A stretch of 62,250 bases of DNA, from the NCBI GenBank assembly GCA_947304115.1, contig CAMZAE010000009.1, positions 1 to 62,250 on the forward strand. Reading direction: 5' to 3'. Origin of the DNA: an uncultured Prevotellaceae bacterium (lineage in GTDB: Bacteria > Bacteroidota > Bacteroidia > Bacteroidales > Bacteroidaceae). Position 1 is the stretch's first letter; each line of letters begins with the position of its first letter. The notes beneath the pieces are model-generated. The model made no database searches. It had not been told where the DNA came from and saw only the letters and a program-made list of their open reading frames with translations. A program made the position numbers and the translations under genes. Of the stretch, positions 27,086-36,400 are shown in pieces.

Positions 27086-29047
27086 TCAAAACATTATTTT
27101 CTTTGTCTTCCCGTTATTGCGGCGAATAATGTATATTCCGTGACTGAGAACGATGCGGTGTAACTCATCTGCGAAGCATTCCCCGACACAACATCCGTTG
27201 AGATCATATATGCGCACCAATTCTGTGCTTTCTGTCATCTCAGAAATACAATCTATAATGTCACGAAAGTTTTCACTCTCTGCCCATTCGCTGTTAAGAT
27301 AACTGTCGCTGATTGCCTGGACGGTATAGGTGTAATCTTTATTAGGTTGCAATTCCGTCAGATTGTAGGAGTTCCCTGCGATGCTGTCCTGCTGGAATAC
27401 CATTTCGCCATCGCTCCAAAGCTGAAGATTGTATAATTCAGCATTCTCCACTTCATCCCAAACAGCTTTTGCATTATGGACGTTTACATCCTCGAAAACA
27501 AGGCTGGTTGGAGTTTCCAAAGTACCCAAAGGCATCACCTTGACGGTAACAACACCATCCTCTGTCTCTTGAATGTCAACGAGCGGCTTGTTCATATATG
27601 TGCCTTTATAGACAAGGCTGGCAGGTTCTGAGTCGTTGGTCAGCTCATGGTTTTCTGTGATGCCAGGGTAGGGGTTGCCTTGCAGACTCGTCTGCCATTC
27701 ATTTTGATCGGAATGATTATTGCTGCCTATAAACGAACTATTGGCCGGGATGATGGTCATAAGTTGGTGATTGGCACTTGTGTTTACGGTGTTCGTTTCC
27801 CATCGGTCAGATTTGTAGTCAATGTGCATGACTAACATGCCATGTCCACGAATGTTGCACATCCCCCAGTCCCATTCAACTGCCTGACGGTTGTCGAGGA
27901 TATAGTATTCATTTGAATTGGCATCGTTCACCAACTTATAACCCTTGCCTCCTTGAGCGAAGGGGTAAAGGTGAAGAGTGCAAGGGCCTGTAATCGTTTC
28001 TGTCTGCTGCCAGCCAAGAAACTCACGTTCATAAGCAGTGTATCCAACAGGGCACTTACTGCTCCTCGTGTACATGCCATAGTCCATGACGCTCCAGAAG
28101 TCCATACCAAAAGCTCTGTTGTTTGTGTCGTATAAGTCGGGGAGGCCGATGGCATGGCTTATCTCATGGACAATCAAACCGACACCATCGGGCTGTGTGG
28201 CAGTGATGACACTGTCGGTGGCTGCTGTCGGGCGTTGCTCGCAGCCGGATGAGCAGCCGGAAAGCGTGACACCGTTGATGGTGTAAGAGGTTGGCATTTC
28301 GCAAGGCCAGATAGTGTTCTTGTCTTTGTAGTTGTTAGTGTAGTTTTGTCCGAGACCTGCAAAGATGATGACACACATGTCCACGTTGCCGTCTCCGTCG
28401 TTATCGAACTGCACCCAGTCTTCCTGTATAGCCTGTGCCTTTGTGAAGGATTCGCAGACAAACGTGGAGTAATTCACATCCTTGCTTCCACCTTTGTCTT
28501 TTCCGTAGTAGCTATAGACGCTATCAAGCTGCACGGGACCGATGACAGTGAACTCCGGTTGGAACTGTCCTTGGCTTTGGTCGATGAAGTATTGCCTTAC
28601 GCTTCCCCAATTGCCCGTGGTAGCATAGAGGTCGGTGCCGTTGAAAAACCTGTCGTAGAAATTTCGCACTTTAGTTTCGCTCCTTGCCACAGAGAATTGC
28701 TTGTCGTTGAAAGCAGCAAGGATAACAGGGATTTTCTTTGTTCCGTAAGGTTGTACAAGAGCCTTTGCGACACTGCCGACTTTTCTCCGTGTGGAACGTT
28801 TTGGGGAAGGTAGGGTTTTTATGTAATCCTCAAGCGAAAGTCCTGTACCGTGAAAGACGTTGTCTTCTTCTGTCACGACTTCGCCATCGTCGGTTAAGAG
28901 ATAGTCGAAGCTTTCGTCACCAAAAGCTGTCACCATCACGATGCGTCCATCGTCGAGCGTTACACTTCTTCGTGTTCTCAGGGCAGGAACAGCCATTACC
29001 CATAATGTCAAACTGGTCAGCAAAAAGGCAAGTATGTGTCGTTTCAT
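27086..29047 (-). CDS. secreted M6-like metalloprotease with Fn3-like C-terminal region
   Basis: This 653-residue protein has a signal peptide (MKRHILAFLLTSLTLWVMAV). The M6-type domain carries VHEISHAIGLPDLYDT (~320) and MDFWSVMDYGMY; an Fn3-like segment (~535-605, EVENAELYNLQLWSDG) follows. The C-terminal tail (RIYDLNGCCVGE...GIYIIRRNNGKTKKIMF) is longer and nearer the classic type A sorting domain. Start chosen at 29047 since the -7 box is at 29074-29081 and the upstream in-frame ATG at 29086 would precede it. It is the first gene of the two-protease run. Confidence 0.88.
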   Translation of the reverse strand: MKRHILAFLLTSLTLWVMAVPALRTRRSVTLDDGRIVMVTAFGDESFDYLLTDDGEVVTEEDNVFHGTGLSLEDYIKTLPSPKRSTRRKVGSVAKALVQPYGTKKIPVILAAFNDKQFSVARSETKVRNFYDRFFNGTDLYATTGNWGSVRQYFIDQSQGQFQPEFTVIGPVQLDSVYSYYGKDKGGSKDVNYSTFVCESFTKAQAIQEDWVQFDNDGDGNVDMCVIIFAGLGQNYTNNYKDKNTIWPCEMPTSYTINGVTLSGCSSGCEQRPTAATDSVITATQPDGVGLIVHEISHAIGLPDLYDTNNRAFGMDFWSVMDYGMYTRSSKCPVGYTAYEREFLGWQQTETITGPCTLHLYPFAQGGKGYKLVNDANSNEYYILDNRQAVEWDWGMCNIRGHGMLVMHIDYKSDRWETNTVNTSANHQLMTIIPANSSFIGSNNHSDQNEWQTSLQGNPYPGITENHELTNDSEPASLVYKGTYMNKPLVDIQETEDGVVTVKVMPLGTLETPTSLVFEDVNVHNAKAVWDEVENAELYNLQLWSDGEMVFQQDSIAGNSYNLTELQPNKDYTYTVQAISDSYLNSEWAESENFRDIIDCISEMTESTELVRIYDLNGCCVGECFADELHRIVLSHGIYIIRRNNGKTKKIMF

Positions 29048-29073
29048 ATCGTCTTCGTGTATTTTTTGCGTGC

Positions 29074-29081
29074 CAAAGGTA
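29074..29081 (-). promoter_or_regulatory. -7 box of the M6 protease pair
   Basis: TACCTTTG on the minus strand, 26 bp before the ATG at 29047. No TTTG at the standard distance. Confidence 0.5.
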
Positions 29082-29139
29082 CGCAAAAAAACTATATAAA
29101 TAATGTGTCAAAAGCAAAAAAAGCATGAAATTAAATAAT

Positions 29140-29170
29140 TTTCAACTTTCAACTTTCAACTTTCAACTTT
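29140..29170. repeat. TTTCAAC heptamer repeat (four copies)
   Basis: Four exact copies of TTTCAAC (29140-29167) plus TTT. The same heptamer recurs singly or doubled near 7945-7980 (inside the endonuclease gene), 30080-30095 and 56440-56458, so it is a dispersed filler sequence. Confidence 0.9.
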
Positions 29171-29176
29171 ATTACG

Positions 29177-29184
29177 TACCTTTG
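29177..29184 (+). promoter_or_regulatory. -7 box of tRNA-Ala
   Basis: TACCTTTG ends 11 bp before the mature 5' end of the tRNA, the expected distance. Confidence 0.6.
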
Positions 29185-29191
29185 CACAGCA

Positions 29192-29268
<77 letters not shown>

Positions 29269-29275
29269 CAAAGAC

Positions 29276-29317
29276 AACGACGGACAGTCACTTTTGATTT
29301 GTCCGTCGTTTCTTTTT
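29276..29317 (+). terminator. intrinsic terminator after tRNA-Ala
   Basis: AACGACGGACA (29276-29286) pairs with TGTCCGTCGTT (29300-29310), followed by TTCTTTTT. Confidence 0.88.
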
Positions 29318-29371
29318 ATGGCACACACAAAAAAAAAAGCCACAACTTCGTACAAAACAGGTAAACTTTAG

Positions 29372-29481
29372 GCGCCTCCAAACGCCCTGTAGGGCGTTGG
29401 CAAACGCTCCACTCGGCGTTTGTCATTTCCCTGTGGAGCGTTGGCCATTTCCCTGTAGGGCGTTTTACATCCCTCTTTTCT
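29372..29481. repeat. 22-bp tandem array with internal palindromes
   Basis: GCGTT cores begin at 29394, 29416, 29438 and 29460, exactly 22 bp apart, with a diverged unit in phase before them (GCGCC at 29372). The unit is roughly GCGTTnnC then ATTTCCCTGTAGG. The first junction forms the perfect palindrome AACGCCCTGTAGGGCGTT (29381-29398), and AACGCTCC (29403) pairs with GGAGCGTT (29435). It occupies most of the 29318-29530 gap between the tRNA and rplS terminators. Confidence 0.85.
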
Positions 29482-29530
29482 CCTTGAAAAATGTAAGAAC
29501 AGTTCAGGGGGAAATGTAGGCGGCAGACAG

Positions 29531-29565
29531 AAAAAAGCATCTGACTTTTTAATGGTCAGATGCTT
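29531..29565 (-). terminator. intrinsic terminator of rplS
   Basis: On the minus strand AAGCATCTGAC pairs with GTCAGATGCTT around a 9-nt loop and is followed by a T-run, 39 bp past the rplS stop. Confidence 0.88.
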
Positions 29566-29603
29566 CTTCGTCTCCGAGTTTTTTGTTGTGACGGTAAAAG
29601 GAC

Positions 29604-29972
29604 TTAGTCCTCTTTCAGGGCAACACCGCGCTTTTCAGCAATGCGAGCCTTCTTTCCGGTGAGGTTGCGCAGATAGTAGAGCTTAGCACGACGTACTTTA
29701 CCAACTTTGTTCACCTGAATGCTGTCGATGTTGGGACTGTTGATGGGGAAGATACGTTCCACACCTACGGTGCCTGACATCTTGCGAACTGTGAAACGCT
29801 TGTTCTCTCCGTGACCGCTTATTTTAATGCAGATACCACGGTAGAGCTGAATACGCTCCTTGTTACCTTCGACAATTTTGTATGCAACGGTAACAGTGTC
29901 ACCAGCCTTGAATGTGGGATGGCTCTTACCAGTTGCAAATGCTTCTTCAGCAATTTTGATTAAATCAGCCAT
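29604..29972 (-). CDS. rplS: 50S ribosomal protein L19
   Basis: This 122-residue large-subunit protein lies at the 30S-50S interface. It is a full-length L19: [54 protein letters not shown] and [20 protein letters not shown]. Start chosen at 29972 ([10 protein letters not shown]), the usual beginning; an in-frame ATG at 30008 would add 12 untypical residues and run into the leader hairpin. The gene is monocistronic, with a -7 box at 30065-30072, a structured leader and a strong terminator. Confidence 0.97.
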   Translation of the reverse strand: MADLIKIAEEAFATGKSHPTFKAGDTVTVAYKIVEGNKERIQLYRGICIKISGHGENKRFTVRKMSGTVGVERIFPINSPNIDSIQVNKVGKVRRAKLYYLRNLTGKKARIAEKRGVALKED

Positions 29973-30009
29973 AATGCTTAATTGGTTAAAAATTGTTTTG
30001 TCGATCACA

Positions 30010-30052
30010 CGTAGGCATAACAGGTCTCTCTTTTTCCTGCCAGCGACCTACG
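30010..30052 (-). promoter_or_regulatory. structured leader of rplS, possible L19 autoregulatory element
   Basis: On the minus strand CGTAGG (30052-30047) pairs with CCTACG (30015-30010), and inside it CAGG (30039-30036) pairs with CCTG (30024-30021) around a purine-rich AAAAAGAGAGA loop. Two stems separated by an asymmetric internal loop in the leader of a ribosomal protein gene suggest feedback binding by L19. This is inference. Confidence 0.55.
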
Positions 30053-30064
30053 GGAAAGCGGGTG

Positions 30065-30072
30065 CAAAGATA
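30065..30072 (-). promoter_or_regulatory. -7 box of rplS
   Basis: TATCTTTG on the minus strand, about 90 bp before the rplS ATG. Confidence 0.55.
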
Positions 30073-30111
30073 CAATAAAAAGTTGAAAGTTGAATTAAAA
30101 AGCTGAAACTT

Positions 30112-30142
30112 TTTGCTATTTGTGTAAAATTATGTACTTTTG
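30112..30142 (+). promoter_or_regulatory. promoter of the split 5'-nucleotidase genes
   Basis: TTTG (30112-30115), 19 nt, TACTTTTG (30135-30142). It overlaps an upstream in-frame ATG at 30140 and so supports translation start at 30182. Confidence 0.72.
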
Positions 30143-30181
30143 TTCATCATAAAACGACGTTTAAATAAAGGAATAAGAATT

Positions 30182-30931
30182 ATGAGGCGATTTATTCTTC
30201 TTTTTGTTCTTCTTTCTCCGCTCTTCACTCATTGTGTTGCTTCCGCACAAGAAAATAAGGTTCATTCCCTTAGATGGAATCGTGTGGAAGTGACATCAAG
30301 GCTCGACTCAAAACCATCTGCCGAGGCTGCAGCTATTTTAGCTCCTTACAAATCGAGTGTGGATAGCATTATGTTTCCTGTTCTTGGTGAGAGCCTTGTA
30401 GCGATGACTGCGAAGAGGCCAGAAAGCCTTTTGAGCAATTGGGCTGCGGACGTGCTGGTGGAAGGAGCAACTGCAGCAGGCTTAAATCCTGTTGATATGG
30501 GGCTTTTCAATATCGGCGGACTGCGTAACAATATGCCAAAAGGCATAGTTCGCAGAGGCGACATCATGCTCATCTCGCCTTTTGAGAATTATCTTGTGGT
30601 GCTCGAAATGAAAGGTTGCGATTTGCTCGAATTGATGAAGAACATCGCCGCTGTCAACGGAGAAGGAATTAGCAAGAGCGTCCGTATGGAGATAACTGCA
30701 GACGGCGAGTTGCTTTCCTGCACGATTGGCGGCAAGGAGATTGACCTTCACCGCATTTATACTATTGCCACGATTGACTATCTTGCCGAAGGCAACGACA
30801 AGATGTTTGCCCTGAAGAAAGCTCTGAAGCAGCACAAAACAGGCATTCTGGCTCGAGATGTAATGATGGAATATATCTTGAGGCACAAGGTGATTGACAG
30901 TAAGTTGGAAGGTAGGATAACAATTAAATGA
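30182..30931 (+). CDS. 5'-nucleotidase C-terminal-domain protein
   Basis: This 249-residue exported protein (signal MRRFILLFVLLSPLFTHCVAS) corresponds to the substrate-binding C-terminal domain of 5'-nucleotidase/UshA proteins. ESLLSNWAADVLVEGATAA (~80), FNIGGLRNNMPKGIVRRGDI (~105) and SPFENYLVVLEMKG (~127) are the family signatures for binding the nucleoside base. The metal-binding catalytic domain is missing here and is encoded by the next gene, 14 bp downstream. Together they probably form one periplasmic nucleotidase in reversed domain order. Confidence 0.86.
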   Translation: MRRFILLFVLLSPLFTHCVASAQENKVHSLRWNRVEVTSRLDSKPSAEAAAILAPYKSSVDSIMFPVLGESLVAMTAKRPESLLSNWAADVLVEGATAAGLNPVDMGLFNIGGLRNNMPKGIVRRGDIMLISPFENYLVVLEMKGCDLLELMKNIAAVNGEGISKSVRMEITADGELLSCTIGGKEIDLHRIYTIATIDYLAEGNDKMFALKKALKQHKTGILARDVMMEYILRHKVIDSKLEGRITIK

Positions 30932-30945
30932 AAGAATGAGAAATT

Positions 30946-31782
30946 ATGAAACGCGATTGTTTACTATTCATTAGTCTGATTCTTATATCTTGTGCGCTTG
31001 CACAGGAAAAGTCTCTTTTCGTTGTTCACACCAGCGACACACATTCTTGTATAGAGCCGATTTCTCCAAACTTCAAGAATGAGGAGCAAGCAAACAAGGC
31101 TGGTTTTCTGCGCCGTGTTGTACTTCTCGAAGAACTACGCAAGGAACACCCGGAAGACCTCCTGTTGTTTGACTGTGGAGATTTCAGTCAAGGTTCTGTT
31201 TATTATAATCTCTTCAAGGGCGATGTAGAAATAAAGTTGATGAACCTCATGCGCTACGATGCATGTACCATTGGGAACCATGAGTTTGACTTTGGTCTCG
31301 ACAACCTTGCACGACTGATTCGAATGGCAGAATTCCCCTTCGTCTGCTGCAACTACAACTTCAAGGGCACCCCTTGCGAAGGTTTGGTAAAGCCATATAT
31401 AATAATAGAACGTGCGGGCGTGCGCGTTGGCATCTTCGGTGTCAGTCCACAGCCTAAAGGTCTTATTCTTGCCAAGAATTACAAGGGGATGCACTATAAA
31501 AGCCCTGCCAAAGCATCAAAAAAGGTTATTCAAAGATTGAGGAAGAAAGAACATTGCGATGTCGTCATCTGTCTTAGTCACCTTGGATGGGGCAACACCC
31601 CCGACATCATGGACCAGGACTTCATCAAAAGAACACATGGAATTGATATCCTTCTTGGAGGTCATTCACATACTTATTTCGATAAACCTCATTATGTGAA
31701 GGACAAGAGTGACCACGAAGTGCTTGTTGACCATCAAGGCAAAAACGGCCAGTTCTTGGGAACGATAGAGATGGACCTTTAA
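30946..31782 (+). CDS. 5'-nucleotidase N-terminal metallophosphatase domain protein
   Basis: This 278-residue exported phosphatase (short signal ending near SCALAQ) holds the catalytic half of a 5'-nucleotidase. Metal ligands are in HTSDTHSC (~28), FDCGDFSQGS (~68), TIGNHEFDFG (~104), LSHLGWG (~209) and LGGHSHTYFDKP (~237). It ends soon after the metal site and lacks the nucleotide-binding domain, which the preceding gene supplies. The two genes are 14 bp apart under one promoter. Confidence 0.88.
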   Translation: MKRDCLLFISLILISCALAQEKSLFVVHTSDTHSCIEPISPNFKNEEQANKAGFLRRVVLLEELRKEHPEDLLLFDCGDFSQGSVYYNLFKGDVEIKLMNLMRYDACTIGNHEFDFGLDNLARLIRMAEFPFVCCNYNFKGTPCEGLVKPYIIIERAGVRVGIFGVSPQPKGLILAKNYKGMHYKSPAKASKKVIQRLRKKEHCDVVICLSHLGWGNTPDIMDQDFIKRTHGIDILLGGHSHTYFDKPHYVKDKSDHEVLVDHQGKNGQFLGTIEMDL

Positions 31783-31793
31783 TTACATTGAAG

Positions 31794-32270
31794 CTAATCG
31801 GATACAATAAGTACGGTAGCATAGGCTGAAATGCCTTCTTCCCGACCTGTAAAGCCAAGTCTTTCCGTAGTCGTTGCTTTGATGGAAATATCATCAATGT
31901 CAATCCCCATGACTTCTGCCAGACATTGCTGCATCTCAGGAATGCGGGCCTTCAGCTTAGGACGCTCGGCGCAGACAGTGGCATCAATGTTGCCAACCCT
32001 GTACCCTTTTGTGGCAATGAGTTCCACCGTCTTATGCAAGAGAATTTTGCTGTCAATGCCGTGGAACGCCTCGCTGTTGTCAGGGAAATGATAGCCGATG
32101 TCGCGCATGTTGGCAGCCCCAAGCAGGGCATCGCAAATGGCATGGATAAGCACATCGGCATCGCTGTGGCCCAACAGCCCCAACTCATGCTCAAAGCGTA
32201 TGCCGCCGAGCCACAACTCACGTCCCTCAACTAACTGATGGACATCATAACCAAAGCCAACTCTTATCAT
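31794..32270 (-). CDS. ispF: 2-C-methyl-D-erythritol 2,4-cyclodiphosphate synthase
   Basis: This 158-residue enzyme of the MEP isoprenoid pathway cyclises CDP-ME-2-phosphate. The zinc ligands are in GYDVHQL (D8, H10) and H42 within LIHAICDALLGA; GHSDADVL, DIGYHFPDN and KATTTERLGFTGREEG are intact. Its ATG overlaps the porV stop by 4 bp, and the porU-porV-ispF order is shared with other Bacteroidetes. Confidence 0.97.
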   Translation of the reverse strand: MIRVGFGYDVHQLVEGRELWLGGIRFEHELGLLGHSDADVLIHAICDALLGAANMRDIGYHFPDNSEAFHGIDSKILLHKTVELIATKGYRVGNIDATVCAERPKLKARIPEMQQCLAEVMGIDIDDISIKATTTERLGFTGREEGISAYATVLIVSD

Positions 32271-33451
32271 CTTCTTCTCTTCATCTTGCCAAAGAGATCT
32301 CGCATACCATCCAAGTCGAAGCCAAGCGAGAATCGCATGGTTTGGTCAAGCGGATTGCTCTGTGCTGTAGAGAACACGTAAGAGGCATCAACCGTGAAGA
32401 CACTCATGTGGAAACCCGCACCGACAGTGAAGTATTTACGATTGCCCTTGTTCTCTGCTTCGTGGTGATAACCGGCACGGAGCATGAAACGGTCGTTGTA
32501 GGTGTATTCGCAACCGAGGCTGTATTGTATCTCTTCCATTTCCTCCTTGAACCCACCAGGTGCATCGCCAAAGCTTTTGAAGATGCCGGCAATAGATGAA
32601 ATGCCGTAATAGCCTTCGTCGTTCACGCGCTTCATAAAGTCTTCTGTCGATTCTCCTTCTTCCTGCTTTGGTGGAGTAGGCACGAGGAGCTTGTTCAAAT
32701 CAACGCCAAAGCTGAATTTGTTGTACTCATTGAAAGGAATGGTTAAATTAAGGCCGATGCGGAGGTTCGTTGGGAGGAACTCGGATTGGTCGCTACCTCC
32801 GTATGAGAGCTTGGAACCAATGTTACTAATGTTGATGCCCCAGCCTAAGCTGCATTCTCTGTTGCCTGCCATGAAATAGCCCAGACGATACAGGGCAATG
32901 TCGGCGGCAAAGGCTTTGGCAGCACTGCTCTCGGCTGTGTAGTCATATTTAATATCGGAAAGAATGAATCGAAGGTTGACAGCCATAGAGAATGTCTCAC
33001 TGAGCATACGGCTATAGCCTGCATCGATAGCCATTTCGTATGGTTTTATTGTCATGTCGTCCATGCCTTCTATGAATACTTCGCCCAAGCTAAAATAGCG
33101 CAGAGAAGCATGAACGGCACTATAGTCGCCTATGCGATAGAATCCGGTCACGTTTGCAAGGTTTATATCGTTGACCAGTTTGCGCAGCCAGGGTGTATAG
33201 CTGACACCGACTCCGGCACGGGCTATGTTGAAGGGATATTTGGCAGGGTTCCAATACTGGGAATAGATGTCGGCTTCGGTAGCGGCACCGATATCACCCA
33301 TACCACCGCCTCTTGCATCGGGAGCAATGGACATGAATGTCGCAGCGGTGTTAATGGGGTTGAACATATTCTGCTTGTCCTGCGCAAGGACTGCTTCTGT
33401 GCTGCATACGACAAACAGCAGGAGGATTTGAATGATTCTTTGTGCTTTCAT
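32267..33451 (-). CDS. porV: type IX secretion system outer membrane channel protein PorV
   Basis: This 394-residue outer membrane beta-barrel of the FadL-like group has a signal peptide ending near VLAQ. The mature start FNPINTAATFMSIAPDARGG then GMGDIGAATEAD is diagnostic of PorV (LptO). PorV carries type IX clients from the translocon to the PorU sortase on the cell surface. It lies 25 bp behind porU and overlaps ispF, so all three are co-transcribed. The C-terminus ends MRFSLGFDLDGM and a basic tail, consistent with a barrel strand near the end. Confidence 0.94.
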   Translation of the reverse strand: MKAQRIIQILLLFVVCSTEAVLAQDKQNMFNPINTAATFMSIAPDARGGGMGDIGAATEADIYSQYWNPAKYPFNIARAGVGVSYTPWLRKLVNDINLANVTGFYRIGDYSAVHASLRYFSLGEVFIEGMDDMTIKPYEMAIDAGYSRMLSETFSMAVNLRFILSDIKYDYTAESSAAKAFAADIALYRLGYFMAGNRECSLGWGINISNIGSKLSYGGSDQSEFLPTNLRIGLNLTIPFNEYNKFSFGVDLNKLLVPTPPKQEEGESTEDFMKRVNDEGYYGISSIAGIFKSFGDAPGGFKEEMEEIQYSLGCEYTYNDRFMLRAGYHHEAENKGNRKYFTVGAGFHMSVFTVDASYVFSTAQSNPLDQTMRFSLGFDLDGMRDLFGKMKRRR

Positions 33452-33476
33452 ACTTTATAATAACTGCGCAGGGAGG

Positions 33477-36400
33477 CTATTTATTGTTCCTTACCACAAT
33501 TTTCTGTGTTTTTGAGGTCCATTTGCTTTGTCCGGACCTGACTCGGCAACGGTATAAGTAGATGCCTGAGCCAACTTTAGAACCAGCCCCATTGGTTAGG
33601 TCCCAAGTAACAGAATAGATGCCTCTTGTTTCGGAAGAAGTCTCTTCATACATCCATATGCAGCGGCCGGTGAAGTCAAAGACCTCTATGATGAAGTCAC
33701 ATTCGCTGCCTGGAAGGTCAATACTTACCAGGAAGTTCGTGCTGGTTGTGGCCGGGTTCTGACTTGCCATAAGACGAAGGATGTTTGTTGTCAGCCCGTC
33801 ATCGACGGTAAAGTTAAGGCTTGTCTGGTTGGTATTGTTAAGCACGTCCCATGCACGGAAGGTGAGGCTGTGCGCTCCATTTTCAAGATGAGGAATGTTG
33901 TAGGCGACAGAGCCTCTTGTAAAGTCACCAAACTCATGCGTATAGTATTCGTTGACGTTATATGTAAGGTCGCCTCGTCCGTCGATACACAGCGTAAGGT
34001 CGTGACCGATGCCGTTGCCGCTGGAACTTATGCCACTTGCATCGGTTAGTTGAGCCACGAAAAGGGGTGTGGCATTGACTTTGCCGCCATCCTGGAAACC
34101 TTCATCGTTAAGATAGGCAAAGATTTGAGGCCCGTCTTTGTCAAAGTCGGTATCTTCCACCATGCCGCCCAGAGGAATATCCTCGTTGTAGCCATTGGCT
34201 TCTGTGTTCCTGTCATCGTTGATGGCATAGAACACAAAACGACCAGTCTCGTCCGAGAAGTTGATGTCAATCGGTATGATGAATTCCTCGTTGAACACAC
34301 CGGAACGCACGCTGTCCTGCGATTCATATAGCATATTGTTGCGGTCTGTGAAGGTGAAGGCCGTTGTCGCTCTGGCATTGTTGTGGCAGGTGATAGTCTC
34401 CTTGTTGTCAAAGAGACGTGTGTATATGATGCCATTGAAGCTGGTCATGGGTGTGCCGTCTGCCTGTTCTATATGGCCGGAAAGCCTGACTCGCTCGCCC
34501 GCCTTCAATGGAATCTGCGTGCCATCCACGTCCTTGTCGTTTATCTTGTCTAAGACAATCTTCTGTAAAGGATTGCCCATGGTAAGAGCTGGATCGCCAA
34601 GCAAGGCATATTGCAGCTTGTTCTCCAGATAGCCAGCTTCTCGTCCGTCGCTGATGATGCTGTTCTTTGCCAATCGGATGGCATCGCCGATGCGGTTTCG
34701 CCTGTAGTTCCCATCTTGTGTGAAGAGGTATTGCATGAAGTAACGATTCATGTTGTAGTTCTGGCTGGCAAAGACGGTGCGTGCCGTCCCGTAGAAGGCT
34801 AACGCACCTCCTTTTGGGTTGAGCACGGCAGACTCACCGATATTCCCGATGTATGAGTCGAAAGGCATGACATCGCATGCACATGTTACCCACAAAGGTA
34901 GTTTTGTACTTTTGCTTGACTCGAAGTCTTCGCGCAACAGGACAAATTCGTGGCTGAATCCGTAGGTGGCGGCATGGCCTGTGTAGTTCATCACCAAAGC
35001 GCCTTCGCTCATTTGCTTTTTGATTTGTTTTGTCGCTTCGGGATAAGTGTTGTTGTTTGCGGTGCTGACACGGGTGTAGGCATCCCACATTATCTTGTGT
35101 ACCTCTAAACCAGGGAACTTGGCGATGATGTTCTCTGCCACATTGTTGGCATACCTCATGTGTTCGTTCTCGTCGCCGTCGTCGCCGAGCATGTAAATAA
35201 GATTTTTCCATGGACCTGCATTCTGGTTGCTGAGATACGCTATGGTTTTGTCCACCATGATTTTTGCATCGCTGGGCAGAACGACAGGAAAGCGTCCGAT
35301 GCCTATATCACTCTTGTCACGAAGGATGTTGTTGCCTTCGCCATCGTCAAGCAGTCCGAAATAATCTTCCATGACATAGCTCTTGGTGTCGCTGAAACTG
35401 TTTTCGCTTTCGTAGCAAAGCAGGAAGTCGTCGGGGTTGAGGTTGCGACAACTGCCGGAAAGCATACGGTTGTCCCACACACAGTCACCGAAGAGCAAAA
35501 GATACCGAGGTGAAACATCTACGCTTTCTGCCTTGTCGTAGAGCATTTTCATAAAGAGGCGATAGGCTGTTGGGTCCGGCGTACCGCTTGAGAATTCGTT
35601 GTAGATTTGGTCAGCCCGTACGATGCCTACGCGCAGTCCTTCGTACTGTTGGTGTGCATTTGCCAGACGCTGGGCTTCTGAAAGCAACTTGCCACTGGCC
35701 GGTATGATGATGACCATGTCAAGGTTGTCAAGGCTGTGCAGGTCCTGATTGGCAACGCTTCCAACGACAGTGGGTTCAGGAAAAGTGCCTGTGGTGTTGA
35801 ATGCCACGAAATGCTCTCCGCCATTGTCCACATTGGCATAATATGTGTTACCCTCCCGTGTGCATTCCACGAGTGCGTCCCTTGCTCCGACACTGCCGGT
35901 GCGGATGACCTTAACATTAGAGCCGCCGATGCAAAAACGGGCAGGACCGCCATTCGCATCCTGCATCGTGAAGTCCACATAAGCGTAGCCGTTGGTGGAG
36001 GTGTTGAGGTCACGGTCATAACTATAGGCAAGATAGTCAAGGTGTGCTTTCTTGTTAGCTACAGAGCGAAGGTTGACGCTGAGGGTGGCGGGTGTGCCAA
36101 GTTTGTTTCCTTCCGAATCTTCGATATTGTCCAAGGAGAAGTTGCGTGAGGTGGATGTGGCACAGATGTAGTCTCCTGGAGGTAAGATGCTTAAGCTGCC
36201 TGCTTTATTTCCGTTGATTGTGACTTCAACTGTGTTTGAAGTGCTTTCCGAGCCGGTAATCACGACTGTAAGCTTTCCGTTTCCTACCGGGTTGTTGGCC
36301 GAAAGTGAATAAGTGTGGCTGTTATTGTTGGCATAGTTCTCGCCGTCGAAGAGATGACGTCCGATGGGGTTCCATGCAAATTCATCCTTTTCGTAAAGAG

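Noticed and set aside
25449..29047. Gingipain-like proteases
   Set aside because: The motifs are HExxH zinc type with M6-like context, not the His/Cys pair of family C25, which here is PorU only.
29372..29481. CRISPR-like 22-bp array
   Set aside because: Repeats are tandem and diverged, with no separate spacers.
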